Source of the DNA: Macrophomina tecta
Lineage: Eukaryota; Ascomycota; Dothideomycetes; Botryosphaeriales; Botryosphaeriaceae
Assembly (NCBI GenBank): GCA_024180945.1
Contig: JAKSGN010000003.1
Span: 2,666,001 to 2,730,000, forward strand
Length of the DNA: 64,000 nt
Reading direction: 5' to 3'
Shown: in pieces, positions 45,425-56,358 of the stretch
Numbering within the stretch: the stretch's first letter is position 1
Layout of the letters: each line of letters opens with the position of its first letter
Translations under genes and position numbers: made by a program
Notes under the pieces: model-generated
What the model was told of the DNA's origin: nothing
The model's database searches: none
The model's input: only the letters and a program-made list of their open reading frames with translations

Positions 45425-45522
45425 CGACCAGCATGGGACTCGAACCCACAACCTTTCGCTGTCACTTATATGACTCGTATCCGATTTAGGAGGCGAATGC
45501 TCTACCATTGAGCCAACCGGCC
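45425..45522 (-). tRNA. tRNA-Arg(CCU) with intron
   Basis: Minus-strand fold: acceptor GGCCGGT with GCTGGTC (three G-U pairs), D arm GCTCAATGGTAGAGC, anticodon stem TTCGC/GCGAA with loop CT-CCT-A giving anticodon CCT, and T arm GTGGGTTCGAGTCCCAT. Exon 1 is 45487-45522 and exon 2 is 45425-45460, with a 26-nt intron (45461-45486) after position 37. It is divergent from the histidinol-phosphatase gene, whose start codon is 166 bp away. Confidence 0.93.
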
Positions 45523-45687
45523 AATCGACTGTTGGTGACGAACAGTCATTGCCTTTAAATATATATACAACAAAAGTTAACGCCCCGCCGGAAGTCTGCC
45601 GCGCTACCCCTCCATCCATTTTCCAGCGCGTCATCTTACTCACACTCCTCAACACAGTCGCCAAGCAGCAACCCGGCACATCTGACA

Positions 45688-46777
45688 ATGCCCTTCTCAC
45701 ACCACAGCCACTCGGGCCAGTTCTGCGCCCATGCAAAGGGCACGCTGGAGGAGATGATCCAGGCAGCGATCGCCAAAGGATTCCACACGTTTGCGCTGAC
45801 GGAGCACATACCCCGCGACAACGAGGATCTATACCCTGAAGAAGTGCGTATATCGATTGTCCCCAACAAGGCGCGTGAATATGTATGCGCGCTGCAGCAC
45901 AGCGAAGGGCTGACACCAGGGGGTGTGTGTGCGCGGAGCATTCTAGACCACGAACTCGGCAGGGCTCACGCAGCTGTTCGACGACTACTACCGGGAGGCG
46001 GTGCGGCTGCGCGACAAGTACCGGTCGCGGATCCAGATCCTCATCGGCATGGAGACGGAATGGATACGGGAGCCGCAGTCGCGGGCGTGGATCGAGCAGC
46101 TGCAGCGGCAGTACCGCTTCGACCTGTTCATCGGCTCCGTCCACCACATGCACACGGTGCCCATCGACTTCGACGCCGCGACGTACGCCGAGGCGCGCGC
46201 GCGGGCGGGCGGCACCGACGAGCGGCTGTTCGAGGACTACTTCGACGCGCAGCTGGCGATGCTGCAGGCGCTGCGGCCGCCAATTGTCGGCCACTTCGAC
46301 CTCGTGCGCCTGCTGAGCGACGAGCCGAACCGGAAGCTCCGGCAGTGGGCGGGCGTCTGGCGCAGGATACAGCGCAATCTGGAATTCACGGCCGCTTACG
46401 GCGGCTTGCTGGAATTGAACACGGCTGGGCTGCGCAAGGGCTTGCTGGAGCCGTACCCGACGAGCGAAATCTGCGAGGTACGTATGGGGAAGGATATTCG
46501 GGGGGCAGGATGTTTGGCTAAGGGCGTCTTGAATCAGGCCTTCCTGCGGCTCGGAGGTCGCTTCACACTGTCAGACGACAGCCACCAGGTCGAGCACGTC
46601 GCGACCAACTACGCGCGCCTGCCAGAGTTCCTCGAGCGCGTTGGGATCCGCGAGGTGTTCTTCCTGCAGGCGGGCGCGGATGGCCCAGACGCGCGTTTTC
46701 CCGGCATCTCGCTCGCGCGGGTTGACGCGGCAGAGCTCAGCGCTCAGCTGGCGAAGCAGGGCACCGGCACATCGTGA
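45688..46777 (+). CDS. HIS2: histidinol-phosphatase (PHP family)
   Basis: PHP-superfamily phosphatase that converts L-histidinol phosphate to histidinol, the eighth step of histidine synthesis (EC 3.1.3.15). Exons are about 45688-45843, 45974-46477 and 46538-46777, giving about 299 residues. Metal-site marks are HHSHSG at the N-terminus, FALTEHIPR, GMETEWI, GSVHHMHTVPIDF, VGHFDLVRLL and FTLSDDSHQVEHV at the last splice. The first intron is about 130 nt and its ends are uncertain: a donor four bases later with an acceptor 11 bases earlier also keeps frame and changes only a few residues after DLYPEE. The last intron is clean. Expected to be a single housekeeping gene under general amino-acid control; I saw no specific site. 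Confidence 0.92.
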
Positions 46778-47769
46778 GGGCAGCTCGGGATATACAGGGG
46801 ACATGGGGGCGGTTGCGCGCACAGGGCTTAGCTTCCCGCGCAGGTGGCAGCTACCTGGATGGGGCAAATGCACAGGCTGGGCGGGCGAATGGCCCTGAGA
46901 GGGCCTTGGGATCCCGGAAAACAGAGGGGTGGCGAGCACGGCAAGGCCCGCAGCGAAGCCACGCGCACGGTAGGGGCAGTTCTGGCTTGATAGTGATTGG
47001 ACCACCCAGCAATTGGAGCAAGGCGATGACCCGTACCGGAGCACTGGGTTGCCCCGAGAGCGGGGTGCTGCGCCAGCCCGGCTCCAGACTGCTGAGCAGG
47101 AGTCGTTGGGGTGTGATGGGCGCGCCGACGTGCGTGCCCCCCCCCGGGGGAAGAGCCCCGCAGTGACGGGCTCAGCAGCCCTCAGCAGCCCTCAGCTTTC
47201 ATGCGAACGGCTCCGGCACGTGGGTGACAAGCAGATCTCGCCGCAGATCGCACTGCGGCGGGCGCGCGGTTTTGTGGACTCTGGGCTCGCACTGCGCCGC
47301 CAGAGATCCGACGTCTCCAATTGCAGCGCCGCGCCGGGTTACACAGATGCCAACTCGCCCGGTTTTTGCTCGTCAACCGCGCTTCAATGAAAAAGCACTT
47401 CTGCTAAGAATTTCCCCCACCGCCTCGCCGCGACGCTGCCAGCCTCCGCCCGTCGTTATTCGGCCGCCGGGGAACGGGGAGCTGCTTCCATGCTAGCTGC
47501 CCGCGGAGGCCCCCCATTCGACAGCTGGGCGAGCCGAGGGCACCCAGACCTCACGACTCGTCTTCAACAGATGGTACCATCTCCCTGACGTGATGCTGTG
47601 TCCCAACTGCCCCAGCGGCCTGGTGCCTGTGCCTGTGCCGGTGCCCTAATATAAAGCCCATCTGCCTCCCCACCCGGACCGCCGCATCCGGCACACGTAT
47701 AAGTCGTACCTGTCCTCCCCGCCGCCAACCATCACCAGACACTCTCCGACCACCTCACCAAACACCGCA
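46778..47769. other. intergenic, promoter of FKBP12 gene
   Basis: No gene. GC-rich, with a short C9G5 run near 47,140. A TATA box lies close to the FKBP12 start. Confidence 0.55.
47650..47655 (+). promoter_or_regulatory. TATA box of the FKBP12 gene
   Basis: TATAAA 115 bp upstream of the start codon, followed by a C-rich leader. Confidence 0.55.
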
Positions 47770-48603
47770 ATGGCCGTTACCAAGCAGACCCTCTCGCCCG
47801 GCAACGGCGTCGACCGCCCGCGCTCCGGCGACGATGTCACCATTGAGTACACCGGCTACCTCTTCGACGCCAACGCCCCCGAGACGAAGGGCAAGAAGTG
47901 AGGCCACCGCCGGCCCTGCGCACATGGCTGAACTACTGACGTCGCCGGCTTCCAGGTTCGACTCGTCCATCGGCAGGGGCGACTTCAACGTCAAGATCGG
48001 AGTTGGCCGCGTCATCAAAGGTCTGTCTCACCATCAATCGACCCGGGCTGCGAGCAGGCTGACCCATTGCCCAGGTTGGGACGACGGCATCATCGGTGCG
48101 GGCGGCCAAGAGGGCATGTCGTTAGGCGAGAAGGCCACCCTGACCATCTCGAGGTATGTTCGCCCGAGCAAAAACACGCCCCATGACGCATCCAGCTGAC
48201 AAGTGAAAAAAAAATCCACAGTGACTACGGCTACGGTGCCAAGTAAGCTTCTTCTCCCGCTGTTCTGTCGACCCTTCCCTGTCCCCCCTGTTCGAATCCA
48301 GGAACGCGCGGTTGTCGGCTGTCCATCCGATTCCCCCGGCCCTTCTCTTCGACTCCTCCTGATGCCCTAAGCTTCCCCGATCGTTGCAACCAGAGTGGCG
48401 GTGCTAACTCCCTCTTAGCGGCTTCCCTGGCCACATTCCGCCCAACGCCGATCTCGTCTTGTGAGTTTATCTGCCCCTGCCTGGCCAGGCGCCTCACTCC
48501 CCTCCTACTTCGTGCGTTTCGCCGTCCAGGAATGCCCTCTGCTGACTCTGCCCTCCTCTCCAGCGACGTCGAGCTCAAGGCAATCAATGGCAAGCGTGCT
48601 TAA
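47770..48603 (+). CDS. FPR1: FKBP12 peptidyl-prolyl isomerase, six exons
   Basis: FK506/rapamycin-binding cis-trans prolyl isomerase, cytosolic, 124 residues. It has six exons: 47770-47897, 47956-48020, 48075-48153, 48222-48242, 48419-48460 and 48564-48603. Every join keeps phase and uses GT..AG. The spliced protein shows DDVTIEYTGYLFD, KFDSSIGRGDFNVKIGVGRV, Trp66 in VIKGWDDG, SDYGYGANGFPGHIPPNADL and FDVELKAI, covering the usual drug-pocket residues. A short insert (DANAPETKGKK) before KFDSS is typical of fungal FKBP12. Exon 4 is a 21-nt microexon coding most of SDYGYGA. The start has gcaATGG context. Because all exons are short, no long frame marks the gene. Confident. Confidence 0.93.
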
Positions 48604-49387
48604 GCACCTCCGTGGCCTGTGCATTTCCTCTACCTTTCCTTATCAGGCATGAAGCATTCCAGGAGCTTCTGGTGGAAGGTTGTAGTGCGCGCGCGGTGGT
48701 TTTCGGCTGCTTTTTCTTCTCTCTTTTCAAAGAAAGGAATAATACAATAACAAAAAGAAAGCCTAAAAATCTTTGCTTCGATAGATTTTCATCCACATTT
48801 TCATGCGCTCACGCTTTTTTTCTTTTTTTTTATTTTGTTCGCCTCGGACCCCCCTCCCCCCCTCCGATTGCGGCTCCCCGGCAAGCGACACAGACAGGGA
48901 GAGCAAGCAAGCAAGCCCTGCAGTTTCCTCGTCATCTTGCGGGGAGGAGATCCAAGCTCGTCTCATGTTTCACTTGATCCACATGCTCCCAGACCTGCCT
49001 TTCGTCTTTTTTAAGCTCAAAGTTGACTTTTTGCCCGCTTGCTTGGCCCTATAATGTGTAGTAATTATTCGGACAAGGCGCATTTGGGCCCGCACACCGC
49101 ATCTTTCGGCCGCCTGACGTCATCCTCAGCTGTTCTGGCGCTTCCTCTCTGCCGCATGCGTCTCGAAGCTGCGAAGGGAAGGGACCGGGGGGCGTTGAGA
49201 TTGTGGGGGGGTTTTTTGGCGCTGCGCTTTGCAGTGATCATCAGTCCATCCGCTGCTGAGATTGTTTCCTTTTTCCAGCACGTCACTTTCATCTCGCTTT
49301 CCACCCCTGCCGGAGAATTTGCAAGAGGGTGTACTTCTTTTCAGGCGGCGAACCTAGAGTGATGATGAGACTGTGTTCACTAGGTTA

Positions 49388-49391
<4 letters not shown>

Positions 49392-49424
<33 letters not shown>

Positions 49425-49445
49425 GTCTGTGTGTGTGTGTGTGTG
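49392..49445. repeat. (TC)n then (TG)n microsatellites
   Basis: About 15 TC units from 49392 and nine TG units to 49445, separated by a few bases. Confidence 0.95.
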
Positions 49446-49504
49446 CTCCTCGCCCCTGCATCCGAAGGATTCGATTGTTCCACACTGTAATGATTGCCAG
49501 GACC

Positions 49505-49524
49505 TTTTTTTTTTTTTTTTTTTT
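49505..49524. repeat. poly-T tract (T20)
   Basis: Homopolymer seen directly. Confidence 0.95.
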
Positions 49525-50326
49525 ACTGCTGGCTTGAAGGCAACACTTTACCGCGGAATGGATCTGTCCGCCACATCCTGCCCCATGTGCGCTTCTCACT
49601 CATGCCGCGGACTGGGCTGATCGATCTGTTCAGCGACGGCGGCGCGGGCGTGGCGTATTGGTGACATGAAACTTGATGGATTAGGCGACAATCACCACCG
49701 TTGACACATTTCCGCCAACGGATCTCGGCAAGAGGAAGAAAGATGGGCGGCCGTTGTGGTGGGAAGGAACGAGGGGGGGGGGGGGGGTGGCCTACATACA
49801 CACGCGCACATTCTAGAAAAAAAAAAGAAAACGGCGCTACATGAAATTTGTAATTCTCGCTTCGGCTTCCATCCGACAAGTAGAGAACATCCAACAAAAA
49901 GTTACATGTCGTACAGTTAGCTGAGCCAGGGGGGAAAAGCAAATCGCGCAACCTATCAGCATGCGGGTTCGTGCCGATGGCCCCCGAGATACTCGATTCG
50001 CACATGTCATGTAGGGTATGCATGGATGGTACAACCACCGTTTCCCCCCCTCCCCGCCCCTCTTCTTTCTCGAACATTTGGAACTTATTTTTCTTTCTTT
50101 TTTTTCCTCCTGGCCGCTGTAGCCGCAACGGCCCGGGCGGTGGCGCGGCGGTAGGGAAAAGGCGCAGTCCTAATTTCACACCAAGGCGATGGTTGGAGAG
50201 GGGGAAAAATAGAAAAAAGGAACATCCCAGTCGCGGAAGCGGGAGAGGTACGTAGCTCGCTTTTCGCCGTCGATGATGGGGAGAATACGAATAATCTTGG
50301 GTGGAGAGTGGTGAGGCAATCGACCG

Positions 50327-50347
50327 TTTTTTTTTTTTTTTTTTTTT
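50327..50347. repeat. poly-T tract (T21)
   Basis: Homopolymer seen directly. Confidence 0.95.
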
Positions 50348-50673
50348 GTAATGGTACCTTGCAGTAACGCCGTTCCCCGCGCCCACCTAAAATGTGCGTA
50401 GCGCGGAAGACGGGGAATATACAAGGAGGCTGAGTACGAGTATTCGTAATCTCTGAAGTTTGCTTTGAAGCCGCCGGCGGCTATCGGGGCAAGCAGCATA
50501 AAGTGAGAGGAAAAAGAGATATGTCATATTCGTGAACGGCTGGAAGAGGAAATGCTAAGAGAAAAACGAGGAAAAAGCAAATAGGATGATCGTCTCCGAT
50601 ATCTCGCGGGCGCTGCTCCACAGTGGTCGTTTCATTTACTTGTTCTATCACAACGTTGCTTTTTATTGCTTTA

Positions 50674-50681
50674 GAGATACA
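50674..50681. repeat. target-site duplication, left copy
   Basis: GAGATACA directly before the left terminal repeat; identical to the right copy. Confidence 0.95.
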
Positions 50682-50702
50682 CAGACATCCCAGTAATAAA
50701 TA
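50682..50702 (+). repeat. hAT left terminal inverted repeat
   Basis: Pairs with 53386-53406 over about 21 bp with one G/A difference. Confidence 0.9.
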
Positions 50703-51010
50703 TATATTTATTATTAAGGGCATATTTATTGTTAAGCTTTTCCATAAGGATAATAATATAGACGCTGCCAATAAATATATATTGTTAACTATTAATAATA
50801 TAGGCCCACTATTTTCCAGCGCCAATTCCCCCAGAGTGTTTCAGATTAAATTGCAGTCTTGTACGCATATTACTGCTTATCAGGCCTCTAGATAGGAGGT
50901 GAACTCCAATGTTTGTAACTCCTAGCAACCGAAACTGCTGCCTCGCCATACCCGTCACGTTGCAAGTACGCAGTTCGTAATACATCAGCGACATATCTCT
51001 ACACACGACA

Positions 51011-53304
51011 ATGGACGTCAACATATCCTCACTGCCCCAATCCAATGCCCCGTCAAGTTCTTCCTCCGTGGTACCCTCTGACAGTGCCTCACAAGTTGCC
51101 AGCACACTGTCAGAACCCGAGGCATCGTCAGCTCAGCATACGGTCAAGAGACGGAAACTGAGAGCCACATCAACATGGGATCACTTTCGAGAAGCTCAAG
51201 GCGACGAGCCACGTACTATGAGCGGGAAATTACTTCACTACTGCACGCGTTGTCGCAATCCATCCTGGTCAACCCACATATCTGGCAACGCCCGCTATCA
51301 TCTCGAGAAGGCTCATCACATACTTGTTCGAGAGGATTCAAAATCTCAAAACAGGCGCCAACTAGCCATCGAAAATGCCTTCGCAAGAACAACCGGCAAG
51401 CGGCTGCAGCAAGTCAGGGAGAATGAGATGAACACTCTACGGGGTGTAATCAATGTCGATGCCTTTCGAGAGGCACAGATGTTGCTATCCGCACATAAAC
51501 ATTTACCGCTCAACTTCGTAACCTGGCCGGAATACCAGGCACTTCTGGCCGCGATAAACCCTGCCGTTGAAGAGTTCCTAACTGATTCCGGTAGCACAGT
51601 TGCGGCGGACTTGGATAGGGCCTACGATGCGCATCAACAATCCGTAAAGGAATGGCTAGAACGTGCCCGGAGCCTCGTACACATTGCTATGGACGTATGG
51701 TCTTCTCCTCAGCGGAAGGCCTATATCGCTGTTCACGCCCAATGGGTTGACGAGGCCTACAAACCTCGGAAAGCATTGCTAGGGCTACCAAACCTCCGCC
51801 GCTCTCACGCCGGCACGGCTATGGCACCTCACTTGATGACGATTATCCGACAGTACCACTTAGCGCCCCGAATCGGCTACTTCACTGGGGACAATGACGC
51901 AAAGAATGACACCTGTCTCCGCCAACTTGCTGTTGAGCTGTCGCAAGAGTACGGCCTTACACTTGACCCAGTGTCCTCTCGAACGCGGTGTGCCGGCCAC
52001 ATCATTAACTTGTCCCTTCAAGCCTTTCTCTTTGCAACTAGTGAGGACGCTCTGCAGGCCGCAATTGCGCAGGCGCAACACGAGGTAAATGATGTAACAG
52101 TTGCGGACGCGTTACACGACCAAATTCAGTCGAACACTTGTCACAAGAGTCACGACAGGCGCAAGAAACGCCATGACACTGCCGGCTGGCGGAGCATCGG
52201 CCCAATGGGTAAACTCCATAACATTGCGGTGTTCATCCGTAATTCCACAGTGCGCAACGATGCATGGGATGACATTGCAGAAAAGGCGCTTGGAATTGAC
52301 AATATCACCCGTTGGAACTCATGGTTCAAGTTGCTTGATGCGGCTATCAGCCAAGAGGGTCCATTGTCAATATTCCTCAACCAATACCACAACGAGCTGG
52401 AAGACGACATCCTCACACATGATGATTGGCAAGTACTCAAAATGACTCACGAGTTCTTGCAGCCGTTTTACCAAGCGACCTTGGAGCAGCAAATGGAGTG
52501 GGCATCAATAGATCAGGTGCTAGAGAATATGGATATTCTTTTCATGCAGTTTGAGAATGCCAAGGTAAGCCATGGACGGCTCGATCGATTACCAGACCTG
52601 GACTGATGTTAAAGCAGGGCAAATACGCCAGCAACGCGCGTATGGTTCATTCCATTCACATGGGTTGGTGGGTTCTCTCGAAGTATTATGAAGAGAGTGA
52701 CAGAAACCCAATATATGCCACGGCATTATTGCTCCATCCAGAAAAGCGCCGGAGGTACCTTGACCGCCACTGGGCAGAGGAATGGAGGCAGACCGCTATT
52801 GCTGGTGCACGGCAGCATTGGGCGAAGTACAAGGACCGGCCACTCCCGTCGGAGTCCGCGGCTCGGCTGAACGACGAACGACGGGAAGTAACACCGTACG
52901 AGCGTATCAAGCAGTCAATGAGTGTCTTGGATGAACCCGGAGATGAGGATGAATTCGAAAAATTCGTCAATTCTCCGCCAAGACCTATGACGACCAAAAC
53001 ACCGCTTGAATGGTGGTGTCGAGAAGAACAGAGGATTGAGTATCCACGTTTACACCAATTGGCCATTGACATACTAAGTGTGCCGGCGATGTCCGACGAT
53101 CCGGAACGGGTATTCTCTTGCGCAAGGCGGACAATTTCTTGGGACAGGGCACGGCTCTCGCCTGATACTATCGAGAAGCTTCAATGCCTGAGCAACTGGG
53201 TGAAGAATGACTTGGTCCGCAAAGTCTACGTGGCAGTAGATGGTAAGGTCATGGATATTGCTGGCGGCAACGACGACATGCATGGCGCTTCAGTTTTATA
53301 TTAA
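51011..53304 (+). CDS. hAT-family transposase
   Basis: Transposase of about 746 residues. Exons are 51011-52564 and 52618-53304, with a 53-nt GT..AG intron that joins FENAK to GKYASNARMVHSI; without splicing the frame stops after 531 residues. The N-terminus has a Ser-rich leader and a basic KRRKLR stretch (likely nuclear signal). Next is a BED-type zinc finger (STWDHF, YCTRCRN, YHLEKAH). The RNase H-like core has Asp residues in HIAMDVWSSPQRK and YFTGDNDAKND, then CAGHIINLSLQAFL and NITRWNSWFKLLD. The C-terminal hAT dimerisation domain reads LEWWCREEQRIEYPRLHQLA, LSVPAMSDDPERVFSCARRT and LSPDTIEKLQCLSNWVK. No stop or frameshift is visible. It binds the element's ends and excises and inserts it. 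Confidence 0.95.
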
Positions 53305-53385
53305 TAATTATTGATAAGCTTAGCAATCGATAATAATATTAGGATCTGCCAATGAATACATAAGAATATGTCAATATTATGTATT

Positions 53386-53406
53386 TATTTATTATTGGGA
53401 TGTCTG
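53386..53406 (-). repeat. hAT right terminal inverted repeat
   Basis: Reverse complement of the left end with one mismatch. Confidence 0.9.
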
Positions 53407-53414
53407 GAGATACA
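53407..53414. repeat. target-site duplication, right copy
   Basis: GAGATACA directly after the right terminal repeat. Confidence 0.95.
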
Positions 53415-56358
53415 CCGTCTTTATGTCGGGCGTGCCGATGGATGATCCTCACGTAATGGCTAGCCGTCGGGAAAGCGGCTTGTCGGCAAGGCGGGTTTGC
53501 GGTATCCCTACCGTTGCTAGCTCCGTTTATTATTTTGCTGCGCCGCAGAAGATGGCCTACCGGCCGTGGAGCGCTCGAGATGATGATCTAGCAGGGAGCG
53601 TGCCGGAGAGGTCGACGGTGGGAATCGGTGGACGTGTTTACGGTGCTTGCCATCTGAACCCGTGATCGGCTCTTTTGATTGCCCTTACTTGGATGGAAAT
53701 CGGTCGATACACTCAGGAAATAGCCACGTATGCGATGTTGTGGCGATCATTGGAATGTGGGCGGAGTGGAAAAGTTTAAAGGTCCGATGATTCATCAGCC
53801 GTGCTCTTTCATCATTCGGTCATTCGTCCGCCAGGCCCCATAACGCCGTTGATTCTAGTGAAGGTGGGCTGTCTTCACCTTATGCGCTCGCATGAGTATG
53901 CATCACTAAGAGTATCGCGCGTTTGCCTACTCGTCGAGGCATTTGTGCGCATCCCTCACGTCGCTGGTGAGTTATTCTCAATCGCGCGGCAATTCAGACA
54001 AGATGAAGAATAGCATGCTGCATTCTGCCGGAAATCCGACTATGCTGAGCTCTATAGCTAGCAGCTGGTTCTGTTATATTATTATGCGAAGTTGATTGCC
54101 CCTGTAAGTTATGATTGCATCATACACTGTTCTGCAACGTATGTGGCTGCCTAAGGCAGGATCTATCGCTGTGTCGGCTTCCAAAACATTCACAGAACCT
54201 CCTCTACTGACTCAACTGTAACAATAACGATGGCCTTGAGGTACGTTCCGGTGTCCGATGGAATATACATGACGGCCAGCTAATGCCGTACTCATATCGG
54301 GTGAATCAATTGCATATAAGCGTTTAAAAGTACTTCCAGGAGCGCTACAGGGGAGTTGAAGCTGTCATCCAGTATATGTTTCGCTGAAGAGGCTAAGCAC
54401 CGACATGTGAATGAAAGGTTCAGTATTTTCTATACGTGGTCATTAAAGCTGGCAAGCAGATCACACCCACTTCACCCGTGAGCATGAAGCGTGAGGAACA
54501 TGAGCCACTGTGGCTTCATGATTTTTGCGCAGCAAGCACACGGAAAGAAGATGCCGAGCGCAAGCTCCGGCGAATAGTGTACCAGCAAAGAGCTATTGCG
54601 GCATAATTTCTTGGAGATTGTGCGCTTCATCATGATCCATTTCCTCTGCTTCCATCACACCAGTTCCCGACACAATGGCGCACGAATGCGTATAAAGTTT
54701 CCACTTGCCTACAGAACCCCGGAGAAAGCGTGGGGCTACTTGCGTGTAAGCGGAGTACACGCCGCTATACAGCGTCGCACAACATTCGGGTCCCGCCCTG
54801 AAGAAAGGCAAGTGCCGGGACGATCGGAACACGCGGAATGCTATAATGGCGTGCCCGTGGTCACGATATCAGAAAACTGACGCGTTCCGGTGCTACAGCA
54901 GCTGCAATACGAAAACCACCACATAAGGTTGTAGGTCGTTGAAACCTGATGGGCTTTTCTTTCGGGGCTGAAACGCGTACCCTGCATGGCGTGAGGATAT
55001 CAGTGCAAGACGGTCTATTGATAGTGGAAACAGGGACCTTTGGCGATCATTCGATGTGCGTTAACCATCCGGAGGATGTTCAGGGGATCCCGGAACAAAA
55101 ATGGATGGTGTTGGCTGTAGAACGGTGATGGAACGGGTGATGTACTTAGACTACACATGTTGATGCAGTCAATAACGTCATTTGGACCCGCGATCGGAAT
55201 GCTGCGGAAACCCAATCTGAGTCTAACTTTTATCTAGCTTTGGTCAAGCATCCGTGCCAGCTTTGGCCGGGACCGATCCTGACCGTAGTTGGATAAGTGG
55301 AAGGACGTCTTGATATACTTAAGCTTCTTCCGAAAAGCGAAAGCATACCGTGAAGAGCTGAGCTTGGGAAATTGGCATGCTATTAGAGAGGCTGTTTCTA
55401 GGCTTACAAGGCACGTACATGCTCTGCAACAACCCGCCTGATCTACATGCAGTGCCAGGAAAAATGTTTTGCAGCTGTTCATGCTTGACTCAAGAAGAAA
55501 CAGGCCTTGTAATGACACGCAGAGACTTGCAGCAGGGGATCGCGCTGGACTGATTTAGAGCAAAAGCAAGAACGTTTGAATGTAAAACAACATACTGCTC
55601 ATTCATGGCGAACAATAGGGGTCACAAGCACACTAACACACTGCTATTGAGCGCATGCTCGCTTTACGTTTCACGGCATAGGAAATGAGGGATAACGAGA
55701 ACGAGTTGCGATGTTATTACCCGCACCATGCACACATGTTCGAAAAAGAGATCTCGTATGTTGCAGGAAAAGGCGATCTGAGACCTGGATGGTCCTTGAA
55801 TGGTCACAGTGCACACTAGCGGTTGACCAGCATGTTTGTACCCGAGGATTTTAACCAATACCCCTATCAAGATGAAGGGACGGAGTTAGCATAAAGGCTG
55901 GTTTGGCCTAAAGCACAGTGTAGAGGACAGAAGGCCTCAAAAGCTTGGCAGTATCCCCGGCTTGTACCCACATATTATACGTACCCCAGCACTTCTGCTG
56001 CATGTCATGGACCGGGTAGACGAGCATCGGGGCCGGCTGCGTCTTGGGAGAGTTTCAAAGAGATTGCGGCAGGAAGTACTGGTAACTAACAGAAGTATTC
56101 GCAGAGCGACCGTCAACATTAACTCAACGTCCATTTCCAAATGAGTCGTCTGCTTATTCAGCAGACTGATTCTCTGTCCTGTTGACGCTCACAATGTGAA
56201 TTGTGCTTGAATATCTCGTCTCGTTCTTGAAGCTGGACATGAGCATAAAGAAGTCACACGCATCAATTCTCCTGTCACCTTATACGACACCAATCTCGTT
56301 CTCACACAAAGCTGCTGAAGTTCATGGCTACATTGTCAGTCCGTGACTTCATAATCGT
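53415..56358. other. gene-poor tract, possible old hAT relic
   Basis: No intact gene in almost 3 kb. A possible relic of another transposase C-terminus is listed separately. The remaining frames are short and without domain. Confidence 0.45.
53880..54110 (+). pseudogene. possible hAT transposase C-terminal relic
   Basis: The frame reads HEYASLRVSR, then VRIPHVAGELFSIARQF, and after stops, QLVLLYYYAKL. The order resembles the hAT dimerisation block (a Y-x-x-L start, then IP..ERLFS..AR, then a later LxxYY helix) of a different hAT subfamily. The match is short and interrupted, so chance is possible. Confidence 0.3.

Larger units (their letters stand above)
48604..50673. other. intergenic rich in simple repeats
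   Basis: Probable 3' region of FKBP12, then a 2 kb spacer with (TC)n and (TG)n microsatellites, T20 (49505-49524), G15 (49773-49787) and T21 (50327-50347). Long frames across the homopolymers have no domain. It ends at the hAT target site. Confidence 0.55.
50682..53406 (+). mobile_element. complete hAT DNA transposon
   Basis: Element of 2,725 bp. The left end begins CAGACATCCCAGTAATAAAT and the reverse complement of the right end begins CAGACATCCCAATAATAAAT, so the terminal inverted repeats match over about 21 bp with one mismatch. It is flanked by a perfect 8-bp direct duplication, GAGATACA (50674-50681 and 53407-53414), the length expected of hAT elements. Both subterminal regions are AT-rich and share CTGCCAAT-x-AATA (near 50765 and 53347). 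Inside is one intact transposase gene with one intron. The matching ends, perfect target duplication and open gene suggest a recent and possibly still active insertion. Confidence 0.95.

Noticed and set aside
49523..50386. 287-codon minus frame across T and G tracts
   Set aside because: Homopolymer translation (Lys and Pro runs) with no domain.
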